Below are positions 17,085-27,895 of a DNA stretch of 64,000 bases, piece by piece. The stretch is taken from positions 88,951,436-89,015,435 of the forward strand of contig NC_051071.1 in assembly GCF_004664715.2 (NCBI RefSeq), written 5' to 3'. A program made the translations under genes and the position numbers. Source of the stretch: Peromyscus leucopus. Lineage: Eukaryota; Chordata; Mammalia; Rodentia; Cricetidae. Under the pieces are notes generated by a model. It was given only the letters and a program-made list of their open reading frames with translations. It searched no databases and was not told where the DNA came from. The stretch's first letter is position 1. Every line of letters starts with the position of its first letter.

Positions 17085-17870
17085 TTTGTTAAGAAAATTT
17101 TGTTTTCATTTTACACACCAATTAGAGATCCCCCTCTTCCCCCCTTCCCCCCCTTTCCCCCCAACCGGCCCCCCACTCCCCTCACAAGAAGACAAGGCCT
17201 CCCAGAGGGAGGCACATCCAGTAGAGGCAAGTCCAAGCCCTTCTCCCTGCCTCAAGGCTACACAAGATGTCCCATCATAGGTAGTGGGCTCCAAAAAGCC
17301 CCCTCATGCACCAGGAATGAATTCTGATTCTACCACCAGGGGGCCCCCCAAGCAAAGCAAGCTACATAATTGTCTTGCCATGCAGAGGGCATGCAGGCTC
17401 CATAGCCAATGATCCAACTTTCATGAGTTCCCACTAGTTTGGTTTGGTCATCTCTGCAGGTTTCCCCATCATGATCCTGATGCACATGCTCATAAAATCT
17501 CTCTTTTCTTTCCAACTGGACTCCTGGAGCTCTGCATCTACCTCCATCAGTCATTGGAGAAAAGCTCTGTGATGACAGGGTATTCACTGATCTGATTACT
17601 GGGGCAAGCCAGTTCAGTTAAGGCAACTTCTCCCTATTTCCCAAGTTGGGGTCATCCTTGGGGATTCCTGACAACTTCCCTAGCACCAGGTTTCTCTCTA
17701 TCCCCATGATATCTCCCTCCATCATGGTATCGTTCTCATTGCTTTCCCACTCCATCTCTGTTCCAGCTCGACCATCCCATTGCTTATGTTCTCATCCCTC
17801 ATGCCCTACCCTCCATTGCCCACCCCTCACCCCATTTTGCTATAGAGATCTCATCTATTTTCCCTTGTAG
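17085..17870 (-). mobile_element. L1 3'-end fragment
   Basis: The poly-T-rich left edge, then AATTTTGTTTTCATTTTACACACCA, then a strongly C-rich polypyrimidine block (17130-17180, a G-rich polypurine tract on the minus strand) is the order of a rodent L1 3' UTR read backwards. The same kind of C-rich block occurs at 50795-50840 in the full-length L1. The fragment fades near 17870; no ORF2 remains. Confidence 0.65.
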
Positions 17871-18281
17871 TGGAAGGACAATAGATGGACTGGCTTTCCT
17901 GATTCTGCCTATGCATTGTTGTGGTTTAATTGTAATGTAGATTATTGGTTGAATTGCCAGGCAGTATGGTTGGTGTAAGTGATGTGCTACATCACAGCTT
18001 TTGATTTCTTCTTGGCAGCCTGTGAGATTTTCTTCGGTTTCTTTATTCTTCACTATGTGGTGGAAGACATACTGAAAATTTGGATTCTCAAACTACACTG
18101 TCATAAATTACTATTTATGTAATTGCCTGGATATTTTGATCATCATGATAGGTTGGAGAACAATACTCAAAGCTGTAATGTATTATAAAAGCATGTTAAT
18201 TACAGTCACTGGTTCATCATTGTGAGTGTTTATATTCAAAATTTCAGTTATTTCAACTTCTGTGAGTACTCTCATTTTTTG
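17871..18281. other. Intergenic, nothing recognised
   Basis: AT-rich, no gene or repeat assigned. Confidence 0.4.
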
Positions 18282-18289
18282 TAAGAAAC

Positions 18290-18779
18290 TTGCATGAATC
18301 TTAAAGAGTCTTGTTAATAAAATCAAACCTGAGGCCAATTATTGGGGTAAATACTGGAAGATCAGAGAAGTAGAACAAGCCGCAGTAACCTCACTTTGCC
18401 AATTCCTCAGCTGATCCCGTTTCCTCAGACTGGAAGCTTCTGAGTCCTCATCCGAATGGCTCTCAGCTGAACTGTTGCTCCAAAGCCTGAAAGCTTAACC
18501 AGCCAAATACTACTAGTTTCTGGTTTTCACGCCTTATATAATTCTGCTTTCTGCCGTCACTTCCCGGAATTAAAGGCTCACTTCTTGGGATTAAAGGCGT
18601 GAGTCACCATGCTTGGCTGTATCCTTGAACACATGGATTTCTGCCTCTGGAATGCTAGGATTAAAGGCGTGTGCTACCACTGCCTATCCTCTATGTTTAA
18701 TATTGTGGCTGTTCTGTTCTGTGACCCCAGATAAGTTTATTAGGGTGCACAATATTTTGGGGAACACAATATACCACTA
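18290..18779 (-). mobile_element. Solo LTR, family B (contains B1-derived segments)
   Basis: On the minus strand the element begins near GTGGTATATTGTGTTCCCC and ends near AAGATTCATGCA, the same ends as the plus-strand copy at 26619. Inside are repeated TTTAATCCCAG/ATTAAAGGCGTG modules typical of the B1 3' half, and a TATATAAGG-like box (ATTATATAAGGCGTG on the minus strand). TAAGAAAC occurs at both edges (18282-18289 and 18780-18787), consistent with a target-site duplication although longer than the 6 bp seen for other copies. No internal retroviral sequence adjoins it. Confidence 0.75.
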
Positions 18780-18787
18780 TAAGAAAC

Positions 18788-19540
18788 CTTTCTGAGTATG
18801 ACATGCATGGTGTTTACAGTACCCTCTCAACCATACTGATCATGAGAATAACTCATGAGCTCATATTTATCTTAACATATGAGACAAAATTAATTTTTGT
18901 GATAATTTTATTCAACTGAGAATAAAAATTAATATTTAAATGAAAAAGTGTAAAATTAGAGCAAGAAGAAACAGCATGGAATATTTTTGTAGGAAACATA
19001 GTATAGAATGTCACAGGGAACAGAAATTGTTAGATCCATCAAGGATTTCTGTATGAGAAGCAGAAAGCGTAAGGGAGAATGATGATGTCAGAGAAAGACA
19101 TCTTTCAGATGTTGGATCTCCGGCTTCTGATAGACGTTCATCTTATTTTCCCCTCAGCTAAGTCACTTAACTAAGCATTGTCCTAACTCACTTGCTTCCA
19201 GAGGTCTCATGGAAAGACTCATTTTTATAAACTTTTCTTTAATAATTTCAGACCTTTCATTATACCATGTTATGCATTTGGACGTATAAGTGTGCCTGCT
19301 CATTACTTGCTTAAATGTTTGGTTGGTGTATCTTGCCACGTATTTTGTGCCCATGCTCCCTGTCCTAAAAATGACCCCTTGAAATTGTGGAATATTCTGC
19401 ATTACTCTGTTGACATTCTTTTCTTCTATTTGCTGTCCTCTTGACAATCATTCTTGCCTTTGCCCACTTTCTAAAATTCATGTGACCTTGTAAATAGATT
19501 ATGAATAATTTTCCATTAAATCTTTTTGACACAGATAATA
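18788..19540. other. Intergenic, nothing recognised
   Basis: AT-rich. Overlapping short frames near 19163-19592 have no recognisable family. Confidence 0.4.
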
Positions 19541-19705
19541 TGAGGTTGGTGAGGTGTCTCAGTGGGTAGATGCTTTTTCTGCCAAGCCTCACAGCCTGAG
19601 TCTAGTCCCCAAGACACACATGATGAAGGACAGAAAGGACTCCCACAAGTTGTCTTCTTACTGCCTCGCATGCTGTGGCCTATCCATACACATAATTAAA
19701 AATAC
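19541..19705 (+). repeat. B2/B3-like SINE, diverged
   Basis: GAGGTTGGTGAGGTGTCTCAGTGGGTAGATGC is a recognisable but mutated B2-family head. The copy ends near the ATAATTAAAAATA tail at about 19700. Confidence 0.55.
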
Positions 19706-19965
19706 GATGTAAATTTTGAAGGACATACTGTTCACCTGGGAGAGAATGAACACATAGGCTATGAAAGAGAACTTTGTGCATATGTCTTGCATTGCATCAA
19801 CATTAGCAGCAATAATGATCCTAACAGCTTACCCTTCAGAAGCTAGTGTATGTTAGATTGTACACATAACTGTCTCTAGAAGAACAGATGTGTGAAAGTC
19901 AGAAAATAAAGAAAAATAAGAATTAAAAAAAACAGAAATGAAGATGATATTTAGCAAATAGAAGG

Positions 19966-20178
19966 GGTGGGAGAGATGGCTCAGTGGTTAAGAGCACTGG
20001 CTGTTCTTCCAGAGGACCCAGGTTCAGTTCCCAGTACCACATGGCACCTTAAAACCATCTGTAACTCCAGTTCTTCTGTCGCCTTCGCTGACCTCTGGCT
20101 ACTGCATGTATGTTGCACACAGACATATGTGCAGACAAAACACTCATACACACAAACTAAAGCTAATCTTTAAAAAGA
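19966..20178 (+). repeat. B2 SINE
   Basis: Clear B2: GGGAGAGATGGCTCAGTGGTTAAGAGCACTGGCTG, the CCAGTACCACATGGC segment, an ACACAGACATA block, and an A-rich tail. The tRNA-like A box here belongs to the SINE and is not a tRNA gene. Confidence 0.9.
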
Positions 20179-21229
20179 AAGGAAGTAAGTAGAAATTGAT
20201 CTGCATGAAGGTGACAAAGACAGCATGCTTTACCATTGGAACTTAAATTTGTTATAGAATCACCTCCCATGCATGTGAATGCAGGCACACATACATACAT
20301 GCACAAATGCATGTAAACAGCCTTGTACATATCCAGCAGATTTGTATCCCTGACTGCCTAGTATTTCCCTTTTGAGTGACTACCTCTCATAAATGCTATT
20401 GGATAAGTATCATGGTCAACTATAGAGTTCATACATTGGTGGGGAAAAATGAGTCCTAACTTTTATATTGCAATAAAGTTCATGTTTTTATTCTCTACTT
20501 AGAGTAGTAACTGTGTGATAATATATATATCAGACATTGAGGATGGAGGGATTTTTTTTTCTTCAGGATAATTGAAGTTCTTTACTCATCTTTGTGCGTC
20601 TGGCATACTCAGAGTGCACTTATACAATATAGTTTCTATCACTGTATTTTTTTCTGGGTTGAGGTAACATATATGATCCACACTTCAATATTTTTTTCTT
20701 TTTCAAGTCACTCAGAAGGTGGCAGTGCAAAGCTGCTCCATGTTTTACATCAGGTATGCTGTGACCATTCCTCTCACTATGAATGAGGCAACTTCTGTTA
20801 TTTGGATTCTTGTTAGATAAAATCATACACATTTTAACACATGCAGTAAGAGGCCATTAGTATGTTTTCTGAGCCTGGAGCCTTAGACTAACACTGGGAA
20901 CCATTTGAATTTTACTTCATAGTAAAGTAAGCAAGTAAGGAAAAAGGATGTAGAGAAAGAAGAGAAAGAAAATGTGAAGTTGAAGAAAGGAATAGATTCT
21001 GTACCTGGAAATGTAGGGGAAGGATCCCTCCTCTCTGGGAAGAGGCCAGAGGGATATTCACATGGCAACGGTTCCTCGCACAGGTAGCCACGCAAAAAAC
21101 ACTGTTTGAACAAGAGGATAGATGCTGGTGGGCTGAGTACGGGAACAAGCATGTTGTAACTCTTCTGTTAGAGTAAATATAAATAAACATATTATAGTAA
21201 ATATAGCAAAACCTACACTGTCCGTATTC
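20179..21229. other. Intergenic, nothing recognised
   Basis: Contains a short CA/CATACATA-rich patch at 20286-20310. No gene recognised. Confidence 0.4.
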
Positions 21230-21690
21230 TAAACCATTCAGTGACGTTAAGTACGTTCATCGTAGTGGTCAACAATCACCAGTGCATTACCATACTTCCC
21301 CATAATCCTAACATGAAATCATATATGCTAGCCACAGCTTCTCTTCCTCTCCTTGTGCCAGCCTCTGTACTCACTATTATTTCCTGTGAGTTGAGTAAAT
21401 CTAAATGCATCATCTAGAACCATACATTAAAGTCACATCTGTTCCTGTTAATGGTGGAGTTATATTCAGGTGTGTGCTTAGACTACATTGTGTTGTCCAC
21501 TCATCTGCTAATATTGTCCTTCTCTTTTGCAGCTCTTGAAACTCATGTTCTAACAAGACCATGAGCCAGCTTTTACAACCGTGTCATGATGTGCCATTAT
21601 GTTCTTCACTGTTTCCTTGGCATACTCCCAGTTGGCATGGCTCATCATTGGCACTCAGTTGGATGACTTAAGTGCCTTCCAAGAATACAT
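21230..21690 (-). mobile_element. Ancient L1 3'-region fragment
   Basis: The succession TTCAGTGACGTTAAGTACGTTCATC, CAACAATCACCAGTGCATTACC, then CTTCTCTTCCTCTCC fits the antisense of an old mammalian L1 3' UTR, strongly decayed. No coding sequence survives. Confidence 0.5.
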
Positions 21691-21889
21691 GTAAGTATTT
21701 ATCAAATCACATAGAAAAATTTATTTGTTATTGCATTCCCAATAAAAACTGTGTTTATTTGGGCCCCTTCTGTTAAAAAGTTATTTAAAAACAGTTATAA
21801 AAATAAATGATGTGTTTCACAAACATTATGCCACCAAAGAAATGAAGAAAATGTGAAATGCTGATGATTAGGAAAGCAATTCTCATGAA

Positions 21890-22025
21890 CCAGGCATGAT
21901 GGAGCATGCCTGTAATATCAGTACTAACAAGTGCAGACAGGAGAATTAGAAGTTTAAGGTTACTTCCTTCCTCTACATAGCAAATTCGAGGTCAGCCTTG
22001 AAAACATGGGAACTTGTCTCTCACA
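21890..22025 (+). repeat. B1-like SINE, diverged
   Basis: CCAGGCATGATGGAGCATGCCTGTAAT is the B1/7SL head, followed by an AGGTCAGCCTTG segment. Old copy with no clear duplication. Confidence 0.65.
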
Positions 22026-22109
22026 CACAGAAAGCAACTCTTAATGGTGAGATGTAAAGATATAGATACAGAAAGCACTATTGGAATGGCCAACATCTTT
22101 TTAACATTC

Positions 22110-22310
22110 AGTGCAGGTGAGAACTTTCATTTTTATTATTTATTTTATTGCTTTTATGGTGGGGGTGTGTACATACAAACATGTACAGTAACATGGAGGT
22201 CAGAAAACAAACTTGCAGGAGTCAGTTCTCTCCTTGCACCATGTGGGGTTCTGGTTACAGAGCTCAAGTTGTCAACACTGGCAGCAAGTCCTTGACTCCC
22301 TGGGTTGTCC
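22110..22310 (-). repeat. B3-type SINE
   Basis: TGGAGGTCAGAAAACAAACTTGCAGGAGTCAG followed by TTCTCTCC is the typical reverse pattern of B3 SINEs. The 5' head is degraded near 22310. Confidence 0.6.
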
Positions 22311-22507
22311 TGCTTCACTGCAACTGTGAGGTTTGTTTAATACTTGGCCCTGGGTCATCCTTTTACAGCCAAAGACCATTAGTTTATATTTTTATACTTG
22401 ATTGTTATTTCAATAGAGTTTCAATTTCAGATAAGTTAATGAGAAAAAAGTTACAGTATTTTACGATAGAGTGGTATAGGAATTTTTTTTCCAGTGTTTC
22501 CATTTAT

Positions 22508-22553
22508 AAAAAAAAAAAAAAAAACCCAAAAACAACAACAACAACAACAACAG
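22508..22553. repeat. Poly-A and (CAA)n simple repeat
   Basis: A run of about 17 A followed by seven CAA units. It may be the tail of a degraded retroposon to its left, but no body is recognisable. Confidence 0.85.
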
Positions 22554-23658
22554 TGCTATGAGACATTCTGTGCCGTTTACAAAGAGTTAGCAGTTAAGAA
22601 AGGAGATTGCATGGCTTTAGGTTAGTAGGACCTTGGCAGAAGGGGGACAGAAACAATACTGTATTAGGTAGAATTTGGGAATGAAAGTGATTTCATAAGA
22701 CCCAGCTTTGGCAATACCTTGTTTCCTATGCTTCACTTTGAATGTGAGAATATTAAATCTTTGAATACATAAAATTCTGGCCATCCTTCAGAAATCTTTC
22801 ATTTTTAAGAAATTTTTAACTTCTAATCTAAGGAGACCTTGTGAAGATCAGTTTACTCCAGAGTATACATTTGATTCTTAGACCTGATCACTACATGCAC
22901 CACTTAAATAACATTTTGTGTGTTTATACCAGGTGAAAATAAAACGTAATCTGGAAACATTCTATTGTTCCAGAAGGCATTGATTGATACAAACAGCAAG
23001 AATTTTTCAGAGGTCAATAATTTCCTTCTGTCTTGCTGCTTTGTACAGTGGGGGAGTCATCCTTAAGAAATATTACCTTGCTACCTTGTTTACACTTTGT
23101 TTTGTTTTCTGTATAGTTCCACATCTTTTTGGGAACTGAGCTTTGTAATCGCTAAGGAAGTTAATCGAGTTTTAGGACTACATTTTTATGTATTTGGAAT
23201 GTACACTTCTATTTATGAGACAATTAAAGTTCATGCTTATAAATCACTGTCTTCTCTATCTCTGATGCACATATTCCATCTTTCAAATAGAAATCAAGAT
23301 AGTAGGGAGAAATGTGTTTACTTCAGAAAATGTAGAGATAATTTATTTTTCATTGAGTCACAGTTTTGAGTCTTAATGCTGTGCTTCTCCCATGGTTTTT
23401 CATTTATCCACGTTACTATATATGTTTATTCAATGCTTTTTAAAGAGAGTTGCAGGTGCGTATTTGTAAAGGTGCCTTCAATGGGGATTTGCTCAGCAGC
23501 AGAAAATGCTGTTAGAGCTGCCGTTGTCACTTGCTAGCATGACTTCATTGTCCTTTTCCTCCTCTCTCCTTCCGTATTCTGTGGTTTTGAATTAACAAGT
23601 CAAACTAGAGCTAGGGTATCAGGAATAGTATTTAGTGAATTATTTGCTTGTCAAGAGT
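22554..23658. other. Intergenic, nothing recognised
   Basis: About 1.1 kb of AT-rich DNA. A 90-codon frame at 23097-23369 lacks any recognisable motif and is not called. Confidence 0.4.
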
Positions 23659-23706
23659 AAGGTACTTTATTTTAACTTATTCAAGGTACTTTATTTTAAC
23701 TTATTC
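23659..23706. repeat. Perfect 24-bp tandem duplication
   Basis: The 24-bp unit beginning AAGGTACTTTATTTTAAC occurs twice in direct, gap-free succession (23659-23682, 23683-23706) with no mismatch. That suggests a recent replication-slippage event. Confidence 0.9.
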
Positions 23707-23832
23707 AGTTCATATTTCACATGTGTAGTGACAGCTTAGAAAGAAGACTACTTTAAATCTCATAATAAATGGAAATTATTTTCAAAGTCATTAAAAAAAA
23801 CTTTGATTCTCTTGGTCTGTTCCAACTTAACA

Positions 23833-24006
23833 TTTTTTTTTTTTTTTTTTTTTTTTTTTGGTGGCATCATGATTGAGACAGTCTCACTATATACTTCTGT
23901 TTGGCCTGAAACTTGCTACATAGACCAGGTTTGTCTCAAACTCATGGAGATCCACGTGCCTCTGCCTCCCAACTGATGGGATTAAAGCTGTGAGCCACCA
24001 CTCAAG
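23833..24006 (-). repeat. B1 SINE with 37-nt poly-T
   Basis: A 37-nt T run is followed by the complement of a diverged B1 body (GTCTCACTATATACTTCTG, TGGGATTAAAGCTGTGAGCCACC). The body is older than the copies at 14669 and 58184. Confidence 0.8.
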
Positions 24007-24289
24007 CTCCAGCATAACACTTAACTATTTTACATTAAGTAAGATTTTTTTTTTATTAAGCTATTTAGCTTAATTTAGGCAGTATTTGTGTGTGTGTGTG
24101 TGTGGGGGGGTCTCACATTTAAGACTTAGTTTATGTGAGAAGTAAGAGTACCAGCATTGTTTCCATAGTCAGTAAATTTGGAAAGGTCCTTTGCAAAGCA
24201 TTGAGTGATGTTTTTAGTAGTTCACTGTTAGGTCATCAAAGTTGTATCCTGGTGTATTGGTTGTATTCACTAAGCACTAGAGACTTCTT

Positions 24290-24450
24290 CTTTTTTTTTT
24301 AAAAGATTTATTTATTTATTATGTACACAGAAGAGGGCACCAGATCTCATTACAGATGGTTGTGAGCCACCATGTGGGTGCTGGGAATTGAACTCAGGAC
24401 CTCTGGAAGAACAGCCAGTGTTCTTAACCTCTGAGCCATCTCTCCAGCCC
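24290..24450 (-). mobile_element. B2 SINE with 13-bp TSD
   Basis: Complete B2 in reverse: AAAGATTTATTTATTTATTATG tail on the left, GGGGCTGGAGAGATGG head (minus strand) on the right. Perfect direct repeats CTAGAGACTTCTT at 24277-24289 and 24451-24463 define the insertion. Confidence 0.92.
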
Positions 24451-24463
24451 CTAGAGACTTCTT

Positions 24464-25912
24464 AATAGGACTGACAAGCAGCATTTGCTGCATGCAAGTA
24501 AGAGGTAGTTGTTATCATAACTCTCTCTAGTATCTTCTTGAAAAAGAACTTACCCGCCTTGATTACTTAGTTCATGCTGCAAAATTGTGTTCTTCAAGGT
24601 TCCTGGTACACTGCCATGTAAAAAAATCTTTTGGTTTTCTTCTTTTCAATGCTATTATCAACCTGGGGCCTCCCTTCTGCTCCGGAAAGTGCCCAATTCT
24701 AAAGATAGAGTCTTGGTGACAAGGGTGTTGCTGACCTAGTTGCTCTTAGAAAAGCACTTTCATTTGGAGTTGGATATCTTTCTGAAACATGCTGTGAGGG
24801 GAGAACTGGCCTCTATTTACTCGCTCTCTTTTGCCCCAGCATGGGACATCACTGTTTGGTTTAAATCAGGGATCCTAATGAGCTGGTCTGTGTCTTAATC
24901 ATCTCTAGGAAGGACCTTGGCAGTCATCACAGAGCATGGCCAGGCTTGACACCAGACACTGAGCATGATCTTCAGCAGAATGAAGTTGGAGTCTAATGCG
25001 GAGGGCCCATTTGGATGTCACACCCACCGTGATTGGTAGTCTACTTCCTATCTTCCTCTACTCCTGTCTCAGCTTCTAAGAGGAAACTGGCTTTTGCATG
25101 CAGTGTTTGTATTGTCAGTACCTCAGTTACAGTAGGGTTTTTTGCCTAGTGCTTCAGCTGTATTGCAATTCTCAGGACCTGCTGTAATTGTCTTGGCTAT
25201 TTGTGTTTGTGTTTCTTTGCACTTCTGGAGTTAATGATGTTTGAAGTTTTTCTTGGTGTTGATAACTGCTTTTGTCTTTTTTAGTTGGTGGTGATTACAT
25301 ATGTCCTCTCTGGATCCTCGGCTGGGTGGTTATGGGGTCCCTAGTATAGAGAGCTTCTGCAGGTCAGTGGGTGGCAAAAGGGAATGGAGATGGGCTAGGA
25401 GGAAAGGCTGAGAGTGGTTAGGGCTAAAGCTGGGCCATGAGGTCTGCACCAAAAGGCTGAATCCCCAGGGAGTGGAGCTTTGGTCGATGGTGGGCTTCTG
25501 CACTCAGGCTGCAGCAGGACAAAGACAGGGATAAAGGCCTAGGGGAGGCCAGGGTCCACACCCAGAAGTGGTTCCAGTGAGCAGTGTTGGAGTAGGAGGA
25601 GGGGCCCCTGAAAACAGGCTGCTCCAGGACTAAGTCAAGTCAGGAGACACTTGAATGGAGGACAGGAAGGATAGTGAAAATCTCCTGAGTCCCAGCCCAG
25701 TGTGACTACTGAGGGTCCCTGTTAAAGTGTTTCTAGGGATAGGCAGCTGACACACAGGAATGGGGATGACCTGGAAAGAAGGCAAGGAGGGAGTTAAGCT
25801 GGGTTTGCCTGCTTTGTTGGTTTGGTTTTGCTATATGGCCTTAAATATTTTAAGGCATTGAAACTTTTGTTTTCATAAAATTTTATAAAAATGGGTTCTT
25901 AAAAACTAGATG
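24464..25912. other. Intergenic, nothing recognised
   Basis: A G-rich, relatively GC-rich patch (25330-25780) has no open frame of note and no repeat that I can name. No gene is called. Confidence 0.4.
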
Positions 25913-26105
25913 GGGCTTGAGAGATGGCTCGGTAGTTAAGAGCACTGGCTGCTCTTCCAAAGGACCTGGGTTCAATTCCCAGAACCCACATGGCAGCTCA
26001 CACCTGTCTGTAACTCCTTTTCCAGAGGATCTGGCACCTGCACAGACACATGCAGGCAAAACACCAATGTATATAAAATATAAATAAATTATTTAAAAAA
26101 AAAAA
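25913..26105 (+). repeat. B2 SINE
   Basis: GGGCTTGAGAGATGGCTCGGTAGTTAAGAGCACTGGCTG head, ACCCACATGGCAGCTCAC middle, AAATAAATTATTT plus poly-A tail. Close to the young B2 consensus. Confidence 0.9.
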
Positions 26106-26475
26106 GAATACCTTTAAGGGTTGCAGACTTGACTTGGTAAGTACAGTGCTTCCTGCATAAACAGGCATGAGAACCTGAGTTCAGATTCCCAGCAATAAAA
26201 TAAAAGTCAGGCATGTGGTGTATGCACTGTAACCCAGTACAGGCAGCTTGATGCAGTGGGCAGATGCCAGGGCTCACTGGCGCCCCAGCCAGCCAGATAA
26301 CAGTTCAGGGTTAGTGAGAGACCGTTTTTCAGGGAAGAAGGCAGACAGCAGTAGAGGAAGATGCTTCACAGTGACCTGTGGCTTCTAAATGCATGTGCGC
26401 ATGCAGTCAGTCACACCTGACATATTTACACGTGTATGTACACAGCACACACAACTTTTTAAAAAAATAAAACTT
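26106..26475 (+). repeat. B4-like composite SINE
   Basis: Begins GGGTTGCAGACTTGACTTGG with a diverged tRNA-like head and a GAGTTCAGATTCCCAGCA B-box region. A B1-like GTCAGGCATGTGGTGTATGC section follows, and an A-rich end near 26460. Directly follows the B2 tail at 26105. Confidence 0.5.
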
Positions 26476-26618
26476 TGGGCAGTTGTATTTGTTTCAATGG
26501 GAAGACAACAGACATCTCATGCTCTCGTCAAGAAGTCTTCAATTCATGTTTTTAAGGCATTTATGTAATATTTTTATACAAAGTAATCAGATAAGAGAAC
26601 ATTATTTTCATACTGCTT

Positions 26619-27102
26619 TGTGGTGATATTGTGTTCCCCAATATATTGTGAACACTAATAAACTTATCTGGGGTCAGAGAACAGAAGAGCCACTAGATCT
26701 AGAGGCCAGAAAATGGTGACACACACACCTTTAATCCTAGCATTCTGAAGACAGAGATCCATCCATATCTCTGAGTTCGAAGCTACACTGGAAACAGCCA
26801 GGTATGGTGACACATGCTTTTAATCCCAGGAAGTGATGGCAGGAAGCAGAAAGGTATATAAGGTGTGAGAACCAGGAACTAGAGCCTGGTTAAGCTTTTA
26901 GGCTTTTGAGTGGCAGTTCAGCAGAGATCCATTCAGATGAGGACTAGAGGCTTCCAGTTTGAGGAAACGAGATCAGCTGAGGAATTGGCGAGGTGAGATT
27001 AGCTGTGGCTGGTTCTGTTTCTCTGATCTTTTCAGCATTCACCCCAATACCCAGCTCTGGATTTTTTTTTAATTAATAAGACCTTTTAAGATTCATATTA
27101 CA
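26619..27102 (+). mobile_element. Solo LTR, family B, with 6-bp TSD
   Basis: The 484-bp element starts TGTGGTGATATTG and ends ATTCATATTACA, with a perfect 6-bp direct repeat CTGCTT at 26613-26618 and 27103-27108. TG...CA ends plus a 6-bp TSD are the signature of a class II (betaretrovirus-like) LTR. It carries a TATATAAGG box near 26855 and two B1-derived CCTTTAATCC modules in its U3. No internal viral sequence lies beside it, so it is a solo LTR left by LTR-LTR recombination. Confidence 0.88.
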
Positions 27103-27108
27103 CTGCTT

Positions 27109-27895
27109 TATTTATTTAAAATACATTATGAGCATAATTCTGTTTCCTTAAATATTTTCTTATAGTATATTTCTGGTATAACCTTAGAATCCTATTTGTG
27201 TAGATAAACAATATATTTAAGCAATTTTGTATGTATTGATTTTTTAATGTCACTATTCTTTAAAAATTAGCACTCCAAATGACTATCTTTGTAGCCACAA
27301 AAACTTGACGTATAAAAAGTTTTATTTGAAATTTTTTTTTAGTGTAGTGTCTGACTGTATGGATGTGCATACATGTGAAGACTTCAGATACCATGTTCAC
27401 TGGCAGAGATTTAGCCCTTAGTTCTCACCTACGAGACCATGAACCAGACCATGAATTTTTATCTAAATGCTGAAGCCACTTAGAAAGTGTTTCAGATCAT
27501 ACTATTAAACAGAAAAACATTACTGGGTTTTGTTTGCTTGTTTCAAAAGACAGGATAGCAGCAAACCCTGAGTGGTGTGGTCCTCTGAGTTGTCATTTCC
27601 TGCAGCCTGGTGAGAACACAAACAGACGCATGGAGCATTCCACTGGCAGCATGGTGTCCCAGTCATAGGTGTTGACCATACAGCTAGAGATCGTGGAGCT
27701 GGCCAGACTGAAGAGACATGAGGCATGGAAGACTGCTAGATGCTGTGGCCATGCCCTTAAAACTGCCTGTTGGTGAGGAAAATGTTTTGTTATGTGTCTA
27801 TTTGCTAGTGACCGTTTTCTTTGGGAATACTGAAGAAAAGTAACTGATGGGCAGGTCCCATCCCCATCAGTAACGTTACATGCCCCAGACCTTAG
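27109..27895. other. Intergenic, nothing recognised
   Basis: The antisense frames around 27520-27910 have no recognisable family. No repeat assigned. Confidence 0.35.

Noticed and set aside
19966..20040. tRNA-like A/B box sequences in B2 and ID elements
   Set aside because: They belong to SINE heads with A-rich tails and cannot fold to a full tRNA cloverleaf with an intact acceptor stem as far as I can judge.
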